From positions 1,364,001 to 1,428,000 of the forward strand of contig NZ_JBGJZM010000001.1 of the NCBI RefSeq assembly GCF_042610425.1: a stretch of DNA of 64,000 nucleotides, written 5' to 3'. Below, piece by piece: positions 1 through 7,342 of the stretch. Position 1 is the first letter of the stretch, and each line of letters begins with the position of its first letter. The notes below the pieces were generated by a model. That model was not told the DNA's origin. It was given only the letters and a program-made list of their open reading frames with translations, and did no database searches. The position numbers and the translations under genes are program-made. This DNA comes from Ectobacillus sp042610425. Its GTDB lineage: Bacteria; Bacillota; Bacilli; Bacillales; Bacillaceae_G.

Positions 1-534
1 TTTTAGCTTAAATAATTTTTCATAAAAATGGTTTAGTGACGTGCTATTTCCACTGCGATACTCCTCCTTCGTCATATGCAGGCGCGGTGGAACCTCTGGA
101 TCGTACATGAGTCTTCCCTTTGAACCACCGTACGCAAAGGTGCGCGCAATTCCAATCGCACCGAGCGCATCGATACGGTCAGCATCCTGTACAATTTTCC
201 CTTCGATTGTATCAAGTTGACCACCATGACCGCCTTTAAAGGACATATTTTGAATAATCGATAGAATATGTATGCGGTCCTCTTCGCCGACCCGCGGATA
301 TAAAAAATCATTCACGCGGCGAAGACCTATTTCTTCACTTTCATTCAGCTTCTCATCTGCGACATCGTGAAGAAGAGCGGCCATCTCAATAATAAAAAGA
401 TTGCCTCCTTCCTTCTCGCAAAGAAGCCTTGCTACTTTATGTACACGCGAAATATGGTACCAATCATGACCACTCGCATCACCTTCTAAACAATCCTTAA
501 CAAATTGAATCGTTTCTTCTATTAATTGTTCCAT
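1..534 (-). CDS. HD-domain phosphohydrolase (YpgQ/YedJ-like), 3' end beyond window
   Basis: Open minus-strand frame of 178 codons that runs off the left edge, so the C-terminus is missing. It starts at an ATG preceded by AGGTGA. The HD superfamily signature is complete: HDWYH near residues 23-27, the metal-binding pair LLHDVADEK with H56-D57, and a DADRIDALG motif near residue 118. This matches the YpgQ/YedJ family of small metal-dependent phosphohydrolases, some of which hydrolyse nucleotides to nucleoside monophosphate and pyrophosphate. The exact substrate cannot be read from the sequence. It is divergent from the next gene. Confidence 0.85.
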   Translation of the reverse strand, partial: MEQLIEETIQFVKDCLEGDASGHDWYHISRVHKVARLLCEKEGGNLFIIEMAALLHDVADEKLNESEEIGLRRVNDFLYPRVGEEDRIHILSIIQNMSFKGGHGGQLDTIEGKIVQDADRIDALGAIGIARTFAYGGSKGRLMYDPEVPPRLHMTKEEYRSGNSTSLNHFYEKLFKLK

Positions 535-637
535 ACTATCACCTACTTATCATCTATACTACCATGAACGAAACGGGAGTCACACCTTTTCTCGTCCGCC
601 CATACTATGAAGTATTTCATATGAAGGAGGAAAACAC

Positions 638-997
638 ATGCAACAACAACCAATGTATCCGGTAGATCCTCGTTTTGCGCAGCAATACCCACAACAGCCA
701 TATCAAGGTCAACCTTATCCGCCGCAGCAATATCCCGGCTATCAAGGTCAAATGCCAGTAGAACCACCGCATCAGCTAGCGCAGCAAGCAGTCGGAACGC
801 AGTACCAATCATGGAAAGCACCTGTTATGCAAGCCATTCGCCCCTGGGTCCAATACGGACTAAACGAAGCACAAAAAACATCTGTCCCCCACGCGATGAC
901 AGAAGTCGCAGCAATTGCTTACTTACTTGGAAAAGGGATTGATCCTCAAACCGCACATTATATTGTAGAGTCTTGGGAGAAAGGGGAAGGGTTTTAA
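638..997 (+). CDS. Gln/Pro/Tyr-rich protein, possible spore coat component
   Basis: 119 aa, with a strong AGGAGG ribosome site eight bases before the ATG. Two parts are visible. Residues 1-65 are low-complexity, dominated by Gln, Pro, Tyr and Gly with PYPPQQYP-like repeats. Residues 67-119 form a compact segment with IRPWVQYGL, a hydrophobic VAAIAYLLGKG stretch and a charged end. Such composition is common in Bacillus spore coat and outer-layer proteins, which is the basis for the guess. I do not recognise the C-terminal domain. A terminator follows directly. The gene is transcribed alone. Confidence 0.7.
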   Translation: MQQQPMYPVDPRFAQQYPQQPYQGQPYPPQQYPGYQGQMPVEPPHQLAQQAVGTQYQSWKAPVMQAIRPWVQYGLNEAQKTSVPHAMTEVAAIAYLLGKGIDPQTAHYIVESWEKGEGF

Positions 998-1029
998 AAG
1001 GAATTAATTTTGGGATTTGTAAGAGGAGG

Positions 1030-1065
1030 CAGTCAACCCAGATTAGATGGGATGGCTGTTTTTTT
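1030..1065 (+). terminator. Rho-independent terminator of the Gln/Pro-rich gene
   Basis: A stem of about ten pairs (CAGTCAACCC with GGGATGGCTG, one mismatch and one G-U), followed by seven T. It lies 32 bases after the stop codon. Confidence 0.75.
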
Positions 1066-1221
1066 GTGGGTGTAGACAGGAACCTTTCATTAAAATTTCA
1101 AGGTACAAAATAAAGATTAGAATGATAATATTATAAAACTATCGTTTTTAGTACTCATTTGGAAACTACATCTTTGAATAGAGAGTAGATCGGTGATGGT
1201 GATTAGATGAAGAAATAGGAA

Positions 1222-1260
1222 AATAGCAGGCTGTCAAGGTGTTCTCGACAGCCTGCTATT
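1222..1260. terminator. Bidirectional terminator
   Basis: Inverted repeat AATAGCAGGCTGTC / GACAGCCTGCTATT with a short loop and flanking T or A runs on each side. It ends the minus-strand gene whose stop is at 1290 and can also stop readthrough from the left. Confidence 0.75.
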
Positions 1261-1289
1261 TTGCGAAGAGCTCGAATTGTATAATTTTA

Positions 1290-1571
1290 TTAACTTACAA
1301 GTTCTTGATCCAATCGGATTCCTGTAGATAATACTTCTTCTATATATTGAAGCACCTCATGGCCTTCTACATCGTAAAATAACGAATAATAACAAATATA
1401 ATCAGTTTTAAGCATATTTTCTTTTATATCTTTTTGATCAATAGAATCAAGAATATGTAACTGGATTTGATTATTCTCATACTCCCCAGCAGCCAAGAAA
1501 CACTCATCTTTATATGTAAACACAATATTATAATAGCCATCATACTGATTCGTTTGTATAATTTTAAACAT
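1290..1571 (-). CDS. Small hypothetical protein
   Basis: 93 aa, acidic, with many Tyr, Ile and Glu residues and no membrane segment or signal peptide. The start is supported by AGGGGGAT seven bases before the ATG, and a terminator follows. The N-terminal half (YNIVFTYKDECFLAAGEYENN) looks like beta strands and the C-terminal half (HEVLQYIEEVLS) like a helix. I recognise no family. It has no operon partner and sits in an AT-rich accessory stretch. Confidence 0.55.
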   Translation of the reverse strand: MFKIIQTNQYDGYYNIVFTYKDECFLAAGEYENNQIQLHILDSIDQKDIKENMLKTDYICYYSLFYDVEGHEVLQYIEEVLSTGIRLDQELVS

Positions 1572-1948
1572 AATAATCCCCCTAATATTGTTATTTCACC
1601 AACTATCAAGCTGATATATATCATTCTAAACAATAATAGTTAAAAATTTTGTCGATTCTACTCCTGAACGGAAAATTTTTTTCTGTTCTATTAAAAAATA
1701 AAAAGGACCTCATCTACACTTTTCTTACTTAACAATTACTATTTTTATTAAGAAGAATATAAAATGCATTATTTAAATCCACCAAGCGATACAGACCTCG
1801 AAAGTAGGCGCATTATATCATAAAACAATCTGATTAATAATGAGAAATCATATTCCAAGCAATTAACTACCTGACATCGTAACAGTAATAATCATCCAAT
1901 AAATACGGATTATGAGATAAAATGCCTTATTGACCCTACTAAAATAGG
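1572..1948. other. AT-rich intergenic stretch without a recognisable gene
   Basis: About 380 bases with no convincing open frame, ribosome site or repeat on either strand. The promoter of the upstream small hypothetical gene should lie at its left edge. Confidence 0.5.
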
Positions 1949-1983
1949 AAAAACCCTATGCATGATTCGCATAGGGTTTTTCC
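1949..1983 (-). terminator. Terminator of the sulfur-type monooxygenase operon
   Basis: Perfect stem AAACCCTATGC / GCATAGGGTTT with a six-base loop, followed on the minus strand by a T run. It lies just past the stop of the acyl-CoA dehydrogenase-like gene. Confidence 0.85.
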
Positions 1984-1995
1984 CCATTCTATTTA

Positions 1996-3216
1996 TTATT
2001 TTCCCTCTTCCCACAGTTCAAGCGGCAGTCCTACAAGTAGTTTTCCAACATGTTCACGTGCTAGGTTATTCGATGGAGCCATTGGAATGCCTGCTCTTGC
2101 GTCGCGGTACAGTCTTTCGAAGATTCCTTCTTTGTAGCCGTAGCCGCCGGCTACGTCCATCGCTATCCGGGCAGCAAAATCTGCTACCTCGGAGGCATGT
2201 ACTTTGAATTTTGTTACCTCAGCTCCTAGTTTGCTAATGGGTTCTCCAGCTTCTAGCAACTCATCATACTGCCGAGCGATGTCTAACTGCCACGCTTTCG
2301 CACTTGTAATGGCGATTTCGACTTCTGCTAGCTTTTGACGAATGACTTGATAGTCTGCTAGACTTTTGTGGAAATCTTTGTGAACCGTCTTTTTAACGTG
2401 GTCGGTTGCAGCGGTTAGGGCACCTTGGGCAACACCGATCCAAGCTGAGGCGATTCCTACTAGATAAATTGGGTTAGCTCCTTCATCGAGGACTTGCTGG
2501 CCAATGTTTTCCCCGCCGACAATGTCACGGTGGCTCACTTTGACATTCTCATATTTGATTGGACCGCTATGGTTACCGCGAACGCCTAGCGCCTTCCAGG
2601 GCTGTGCTGTAATTCCTTTATCCTTGCCATCTACAATAAAATAACTAATATCGCTAGGGCTTTCTGTTTCAGGAGTACGAGTTTGGACAATATAAAAGTC
2701 TGCTTGCCCACCGCTTGTCGTAAAGGACTTTTCAGCGTTAATGATGTAATCTTTGCCGTCACGTGCTGCCTGGCTAAGGCTATACCAAATATGGCCTCCT
2801 GATGCCTTTTCGCTTATGGAGAACGTGCCAATGGAACCTTGACGAATCGGAGGGAGCCAGCGTTCTTTTTGATCATCATTCCCATATAATGAAATAACCT
2901 GTGCTGCCCCAACGTGCATGACATACACTAAAGCGGTGGAAGCATCTACTTTCCCTATTTCTTCCGCAACAATGGAAAAGCCGACATAACCTAAATCTAG
3001 CCCGCCCCATTTTTCTTCTAATGTGACTGAATTCCAACCTTCCTTCGCTAACGCGATAAGGTTTTCTCTTGGAAATTTTCCTTCACGATCGATGATTTCC
3101 GCATTTGGTTTAATCACTTCTTCAATAATCGGTCTTACCTGTTCCCGAATGGATTCAATATACGCTCTTGCATACGGATTTTTTTCTACAGTCGTTTTTG
3201 TCATATTCTCGCCCAC
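1996..3216 (-). CDS. Acyl-CoA dehydrogenase-fold flavin monooxygenase (DszC/SfnB-like)
   Basis: 406 aa. The acyl-CoA dehydrogenase fold is clear: an alpha-helical N-terminal part (residues 10-110), a middle beta domain with FSISEKASGGH and WKALGVRGNHSGPIKYENV, and a C-terminal helical domain with the flavin-binding IAMDVAGGYGY. The catalytic base expected in true fatty acyl-CoA dehydrogenases is not obvious. Pairing with a DszA-like monooxygenase 14 bases upstream suggests a reduced-flavin-dependent monooxygenase acting on organosulfur compounds. That function comes from context and family, not proof. No flavin reductase gene is adjacent, so FMNH2 must come from elsewhere. Start supported by the stop-to-start spacing and Met-Gly-Glu-Asn; a second ATG at residue 5 is also possible. 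Confidence 0.85.
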   Translation of the reverse strand: MGENMTKTTVEKNPYARAYIESIREQVRPIIEEVIKPNAEIIDREGKFPRENLIALAKEGWNSVTLEEKWGGLDLGYVGFSIVAEEIGKVDASTALVYVMHVGAAQVISLYGNDDQKERWLPPIRQGSIGTFSISEKASGGHIWYSLSQAARDGKDYIINAEKSFTTSGGQADFYIVQTRTPETESPSDISYFIVDGKDKGITAQPWKALGVRGNHSGPIKYENVKVSHRDIVGGENIGQQVLDEGANPIYLVGIASAWIGVAQGALTAATDHVKKTVHKDFHKSLADYQVIRQKLAEVEIAITSAKAWQLDIARQYDELLEAGEPISKLGAEVTKFKVHASEVADFAARIAMDVAGGYGYKEGIFERLYRDARAGIPMAPSNNLAREHVGKLLVGLPLELWEEGK

Positions 3217-3230
3217 TTTCTTCTCATTTT

Positions 3231-4619
3231 TTATACTTGTTCTGGGGTAGGAAGCTTCCGATAGGTTGCGGCTGGATGCTCATCAGGCAGGCGCGCTTGT
3301 CCTTTACCGAACATTTTCTCGCGGTATGTTCCTTCTTCATACTCTGTTTTCAGAAGGCCGCGGCGCTGCAACTCCGGCGACACGAGCTCAGCAAAATCCT
3401 GAAACGTTCCCGGTGTAATGGCATACGCCAAATTAAATCCATCAAGATCTGTATCTTGAATCCATTCTTCAAATGTATCAGCAATTTGCTCCGGACTTCC
3501 GACAAAGACCGGACCCATTCCGCCAATTCCGGCAAACTGGGCAAGCTCTCGCACCGTCCATTTTTTATCTGGACTTGACTTTGTTAGCACCTCTACTGCT
3601 GATTGAATGGCATTCGTTTCGATGTATTTAATTTCTTGGTCTAAGTCATACTGGGAGAAATCAATTCCCGTCCAGCCACTTAGCAATGTTAAGGCTCCTT
3701 CAATGCTGCTGTAGCTAGCAAGCTCCTCGTACTTGGCCCAAGCTTCCTCCTCCGTTCGGCCGGTAATAACCGTAACAAGAGCAAATACTAGCACCTTGCT
3801 TGGATCTCTTCCCTGAGTGGCAGCCTGGGATCTCAGGTCCTTTACATAGGTTGCAACGGATTCTTTATTTGGAGCGGAAATAAACGTGCATTCGGCATGC
3901 TTCCCTGCAAAGCTACGTCCCTTTGCAGATCCGCCTGCTTGGTACAATACTGGCGTTCGCTGCGGAGATGGCTCACATAAATGAATACCCGGTACATGAA
4001 AGTACTTCCCTTGATGATGGATAGGGTGAACTTTCGTAGGATCTGTAAATATCTTTCTCTCTTTATCCTTCACGACAGCCCCATCTTCCCAGCTGCCTTC
4101 CCACAATTTATAGCAAACTTCTAAATATTCATCTGCGATATTGTAGCGTTCGTTATGCTCGAAACGATCCCCAATATCAATATTCTTCGTCCCGCTTTCT
4201 AAATAAGATGTCACGATATTCCAAGCAATACGTCCGTTTGTTAGATGATCAAGCGTAGACATTCTACGTGCGAACGTATAAGGATGCTCAAATGTCGTGG
4301 AGCACGTAATTCCAAATCCGAGATGCTCAGTTACATTTGCCATCGCGGATACGAGCAGGATCGGATCATTGACTGGTACTTGCGTCGCTTGGCGCACGGT
4401 CTCATCCTTTCCTTCCCCGTATACATCATAAATACCAATTACGTCCGCAATAAAAAGGCCATCGAACTTCCCCTTTTCAAGCAGCTTTGCTAGCTCTGTC
4501 CAATAGGAAATATCCTTGTAACGATAGGATTGATCATCTGGATGTGTCCATAGACCAGCGGACTGATGTCCGACACAATTCATATCAAATGCGTTTAAGT
4601 ACAATCGTTTTTTCGTCAT
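3231..4619 (-). CDS. NtaA/SnaA/DszA-family FMNH2-dependent monooxygenase
   Basis: 462 aa, luciferase-like TIM-barrel fold. Hallmarks are LNAFDMNC near the N-terminus, GLWTHPDDQSYRYKD (residues 22-37), GKFDGLFIADV, TFARRMSTLDHLTNGRIAWN and PVLYQAGGSAKGRSFAGKHAE. This is the family of nitrilotriacetate, pristinamycin IIA and dibenzothiophene-sulfone monooxygenases. Members oxidise C-N or C-S bonds using FMNH2 delivered by a separate reductase. It is the first gene of a two-gene operon and has a good ribosome site (AAGGAGACAGAGAAA before ATG). The leader upstream contains a promoter and an intrinsic terminator, which suggests conditional expression, probably in sulfur limitation. Confidence 0.88.
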   Translation of the reverse strand: MTKKRLYLNAFDMNCVGHQSAGLWTHPDDQSYRYKDISYWTELAKLLEKGKFDGLFIADVIGIYDVYGEGKDETVRQATQVPVNDPILLVSAMANVTEHLGFGITCSTTFEHPYTFARRMSTLDHLTNGRIAWNIVTSYLESGTKNIDIGDRFEHNERYNIADEYLEVCYKLWEGSWEDGAVVKDKERKIFTDPTKVHPIHHQGKYFHVPGIHLCEPSPQRTPVLYQAGGSAKGRSFAGKHAECTFISAPNKESVATYVKDLRSQAATQGRDPSKVLVFALVTVITGRTEEEAWAKYEELASYSSIEGALTLLSGWTGIDFSQYDLDQEIKYIETNAIQSAVEVLTKSSPDKKWTVRELAQFAGIGGMGPVFVGSPEQIADTFEEWIQDTDLDGFNLAYAITPGTFQDFAELVSPELQRRGLLKTEYEEGTYREKMFGKGQARLPDEHPAATYRKLPTPEQV

Positions 4620-4694
4620 TTTCTCTGTCTCCTTTCTAAATGATGTAGCGCCTTCTCTTTAAACACAGCATCTTTTCTTCTTGTGACAGAAAAC

Positions 4695-4743
4695 AAAAAA
4701 ACCGAAGACTTTCCCCTTACTAGGGTATGTCTCCGGTTTTCCG
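4695..4743 (-). terminator. Intrinsic terminator inside the 5' leader (attenuator candidate)
   Basis: On the minus strand, AAAACCGGAGAC pairs with GTCTTCGGTTTT (12 pairs, one G-U). The stem encloses a smaller CCCT/AGGG hairpin and is followed by seven T. It lies between the promoter at 4789-4818 and the ATG at 4619, so it can only act on this operon. The 5' arm overlaps a competing CCGG-AAAA-CCGG hairpin. Confidence 0.75.
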
Positions 4744-4754
4744 GTCAACTTATG

Positions 4755-4770
4755 TATTCCAATAAGAATA
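4755..4770 (-). promoter_or_regulatory. Palindrome downstream of the promoter, possible repressor operator
   Basis: TATTC-TTATTG-GAATA on the minus strand is an imperfect palindrome at about +12 to +27. Its shape resembles sites of the cysteine-metabolism repressor CymR, which controls sulfur-scavenging operons in Bacillus. The match is from memory and not scored. Confidence 0.35.
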
Positions 4771-4788
4771 GTGTGTTTATTACAACCT

Positions 4789-4818
4789 ATGATACAAAGA
4801 TACAAAAGGTATTGTCAA
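4789..4818 (-). promoter_or_regulatory. SigmaA-type promoter of the monooxygenase operon
   Basis: Consensus -35 TTGACA (4818-4813), an 18-base spacer and -10 TATCAT (4794-4789). This gives a leader of roughly 160 bases before the start codon. Confidence 0.65.
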
Positions 4819-4865
4819 GTGAAAACTCTATTATTATACAATCCTAAAAAAGATTACTAAGAAAA

Positions 4866-4912
4866 ACAAAACAGTTAGTATACTCATTTGAGAAGTATAC
4901 TAACTGTTTTGT
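4866..4912 (-). terminator. Terminator after the 79-aa orphan gene
   Basis: Long perfect inverted repeat CAAAACAGTTAGTATAC / GTATACTAACTGTTTTG with A and T runs on both sides. It insulates the sulfur operon promoter from the upstream gene. Confidence 0.8.
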
Positions 4913-4990
4913 TCTACATATATTTATTAAGTACTTACGATTTTTTGTACACGAATCATCAATAAATCAAAGTCCGTAAATACATTCTAA

Positions 4991-5230
4991 TTAAACTGCC
5001 AACATATCAATCCTATGTGATACAAATCTTCCTTCGTTTACAAGCCGAAATATGGTTTCTTCCATATTCCCAACATAGGCCTGTATAATTTCAACGGAAT
5101 GAATCACATCATTTTCTTTATTTGTTAGGACATGATTTACTCGTAACGTCACTTGTGATTCTAGCAAATCAAGAGTACTCAGGAGATTCTCAATCGTCAT
5201 TACTACCTTTTCCTTGGATACGATTTCCAT
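4991..5230 (-). CDS. Small hypothetical protein
   Basis: 79 aa. The start is backed by GGGAGGGAT eight bases before the ATG, and a strong terminator follows. It is predicted largely helical: heptad-like leucines and isoleucines run through residues 8-60 (VVMTIENLLSTLDLLES, then VIHSVEIIQAY), suggesting a small helical-hairpin or coiled-coil protein. There is no signal or membrane segment. I do not recognise the family. Confidence 0.6.
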   Translation of the reverse strand: MEIVSKEKVVMTIENLLSTLDLLESQVTLRVNHVLTNKENDVIHSVEIIQAYVGNMEETIFRLVNEGRFVSHRIDMLAV

Positions 5231-5392
5231 TTCAAATCCCTCCCTGTTTTGTCACTACATACAGTATTCTCTCTATTCCATCTACTCCCTTCCAGCCTGA
5301 CAAAACTAGTATTATTTCGGCAAAGAAAGTGGTTTTTCACAGTAGGTATGAAAATTTCTCACATGGCTACAATACAGGTAGGAGGTGGGAAA

Positions 5393-5497
5393 ATGAGCAA
5401 AAATAAAAAACAAACATCTAAGGAACAAAAGAAGCAAAATCAATCGATTAACTCTGGGAATCCAAAGGTTGAAGGACCCAATATTCCTTCTACTTAA
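5393..5497 (+). CDS. sspM: Small acid-soluble spore protein M
   Basis: 34 aa, highly basic at the start (KNKKQTSKEQKKQ) and ending in GPNIPST. The length and the C-terminal GPNxPST match B. subtilis SspM, a minor small acid-soluble protein made in the forespore, and its place beside yppC agrees. The ribosome site is TAGGAGGTGGG just before the ATG. Upstream at about 5346-5350 there is a GTATG that fits a forespore sigmaG -35, with a weak -10 (TACAATA) 17 bases on, so late sporulation expression is likely. A terminator follows. Confidence 0.8.
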   Translation: MSKNKKQTSKEQKKQNQSINSGNPKVEGPNIPST

Positions 5498-5518
5498 AAA
5501 CTTCAATATACAATGAAG

Positions 5519-5556
5519 AGAGAGGTGAATGAACATGGTCATTCGCCTCTTCTATT
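5519..5556. terminator. Bidirectional terminator between sspM and yppC
   Basis: Perfect 12-pair stem AGAGGTGAATGA / TCATTCGCCTCT with a six-base loop and T-rich flank. It serves sspM on plus and yppC on minus. Confidence 0.85.
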
Positions 5557-5560
5557 TTCA

Positions 5561-6562
5561 CTAAAGGAAGGTTTCAATTGAGGCTAGCAATTGAATCTGT
5601 TTTCGTTTCGCTGTAAACCACTCTGTTACGTCCATACTCCCCTTAACGGAGACTGGGGCAAACAATGCGGATACATCCATTCCTTTTTCAAACCAATCGT
5701 CATTCTCATGTCTATGATGCGAAATAACTGGAAACACATCTCGTAAATACGGACTATCTGGTTCCTTTTTACCCATGTATTGTTCATAGTCTATACGAGA
5801 GCCTGTGTGAACCGTTTTATCCGAGAAAGATGTAAACATACTATAATATGAGGAATGGAATAATAGCATAGCTAGCTTCTTCCCTAATTCAATTCTCTTT
5901 TTTACTTGTACAAATTCATGGACAGAAAAGCCATATAATTTTCCTGATAATGCAGGAAAAATAACCGAGCTAAAATGAAATAATTCTTGTAATTGAAAGA
6001 TGAGCGATTCAAATACATGTTTTTGAAAATAAGGATGTTCAATTACGGTTGCCTGAATCACATATTGTTCATTTATAATTTGCGCTGTCATCAATCTTTC
6101 TATATCTTTATTCTTCCAAAACCTCTCCCATTCTCCTTCCATAAATACTGATACAGAAAAGGCACGTAATAAATGAAACTGCGGTCTTTGTAACTGCAGA
6201 GAACGTTCATATATAAGAAGCTGCGGATACGCATCTTCAAAAATGAGCCAATTTGCTCTTTCATAAGTAAGAAATAAACGTTTCCTCATAGAAGTCGATA
6301 GTAACTTTGGTAAGTAGATTCCTTCTAAATCTGTCATATTCCAACCTGCATTACGAGAAACCATGCTAGCAAGAAAAGACCAAGGAATGTCCGAATGTGC
6401 TCGGTAAAATTCCTTGTATGCATCGGTTCGCGAAATATTATCCACGTTATAGAGCTTTACACGCTCTTTGATCTCCTTAATAAGAACATTTTCAGCTTCT
6501 GTAATTGCAGCGTCTTTGCGTCTTTTTCTAAATTGATCATAATCATGATTCCATGCAGTCAT
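5561..6562 (-). CDS. yppC: YppC family protein (DUF2515)
   Basis: 333 aa with the start at the ATG of MTAWNHDYD, preceded by GGGGGGAG. The open frame extends 40 codons further upstream, but only into the recU start region, so the shorter form is chosen. The protein is soluble, rich in Phe, Trp and Tyr, with no signal peptide. Motifs include IPWSFLASMVSRNAGWNMTDLEG near residue 60 and SSYYSMFTSFSDKTVHTGSRIDYEQYMG near 260. It is named from its position beside recU-ponA and general resemblance to YppC. No biochemical role is known to me. Confidence 0.8.
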   Translation of the reverse strand: MTAWNHDYDQFRKRRKDAAITEAENVLIKEIKERVKLYNVDNISRTDAYKEFYRAHSDIPWSFLASMVSRNAGWNMTDLEGIYLPKLLSTSMRKRLFLTYERANWLIFEDAYPQLLIYERSLQLQRPQFHLLRAFSVSVFMEGEWERFWKNKDIERLMTAQIINEQYVIQATVIEHPYFQKHVFESLIFQLQELFHFSSVIFPALSGKLYGFSVHEFVQVKKRIELGKKLAMLLFHSSYYSMFTSFSDKTVHTGSRIDYEQYMGKKEPDSPYLRDVFPVISHHRHENDDWFEKGMDVSALFAPVSVKGSMDVTEWFTAKRKQIQLLASIETFL

Positions 6563-6674
6563 TCTTCTCCCCCCCCAATCTAGGATCCTTACTATAAAAC
6601 TTTCTGTCCTATTGTGCCCTTTTTTTGATATAATCACCTTTGTAAGTAATTCAAATATTGGAGAAGACGAGACT

Positions 6675-7277
6675 ATGAGCATCCGTTATCCGAATGGCAA
6701 ACGGTTCTTGAAACAAGCAACCATCCAGCATTCACCTGCGAACAATCAAACATATAGTAACAGGGGGATGTCATTAGAAGAGGAGCTTAATGAAACAAAC
6801 GAATATTATCTTGCACATGGCATCGCTTGCGTACATAAAAAGCCGATTCCTCTTCAAATTGTAAAGGTGAATTACCCGCAAAGAAGTGCCGCTGTTATTA
6901 CCGAGGCATACTTTAAACAGCCTTCAACAACTGATTATAATGGCGTGTACAAAGGAAAATATGTTGATTTTGAAGCAAAGGAAACGAAAAATAAAACGAG
7001 TTTCCCTTTGCACAATTTTCACCCCCATCAGATTGAGCATATGAAGCAAGTGCTTAATCACGGAGGCATAACATTCGCCATTATTAAATTTACGCAATAT
7101 AGCGAAATTTATTTCCTTGAAGGCAACTATGTTATCCAATTTTGGAATCGACAAGAACAAGGAGGAAGAAAGTCAATCACAAAACAAGAGATAGAAACTT
7201 ATGGGCATGCATTGCAATCTGGTTATCACCCGCGTATACACTACGTTTGTGTACTAGACACACTGTATTTTTCATGA
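6675..7277 (+). CDS. recU: Holliday junction resolvase RecU
   Basis: 200 aa. RecU cuts four-way DNA junctions during recombinational repair and chromosome segregation. The start MSIRYPNGKRF is chosen over an upstream in-frame ATG at 6612 because GGAGAA lies just before it and RecU proteins begin this way. The nuclease core carries D87 (TTDYNG), E100 and K102 (VDFEAKETKNKTSFPL), the family's metal and catalytic residues, and the HPHQIEHM motif follows. It is the first gene of the recU-ponA operon and divergent from yppC. Confidence 0.95.
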   Translation: MSIRYPNGKRFLKQATIQHSPANNQTYSNRGMSLEEELNETNEYYLAHGIACVHKKPIPLQIVKVNYPQRSAAVITEAYFKQPSTTDYNGVYKGKYVDFEAKETKNKTSFPLHNFHPHQIEHMKQVLNHGGITFAIIKFTQYSEIYFLEGNYVIQFWNRQEQGGRKSITKQEIETYGHALQSGYHPRIHYVCVLDTLYFS

Positions 7278-7342
7278 TAGAGTCAACAATAAAGCCCAGG
7301 TTTCGACTTTTTTTCAGCTAGTGAAAGGTAGGAGAAAGGATA

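Noticed and set aside
3168..3578. Plus-strand frame of 136 codons
   Set aside because: Lies wholly across the two monooxygenase genes in antisense and lacks a ribosome site.
4695..4743. SAM (S-box) riboswitch before the sulfur operon
   Set aside because: The conserved S-box blocks are missing; only a terminator with a small competing hairpin is visible.
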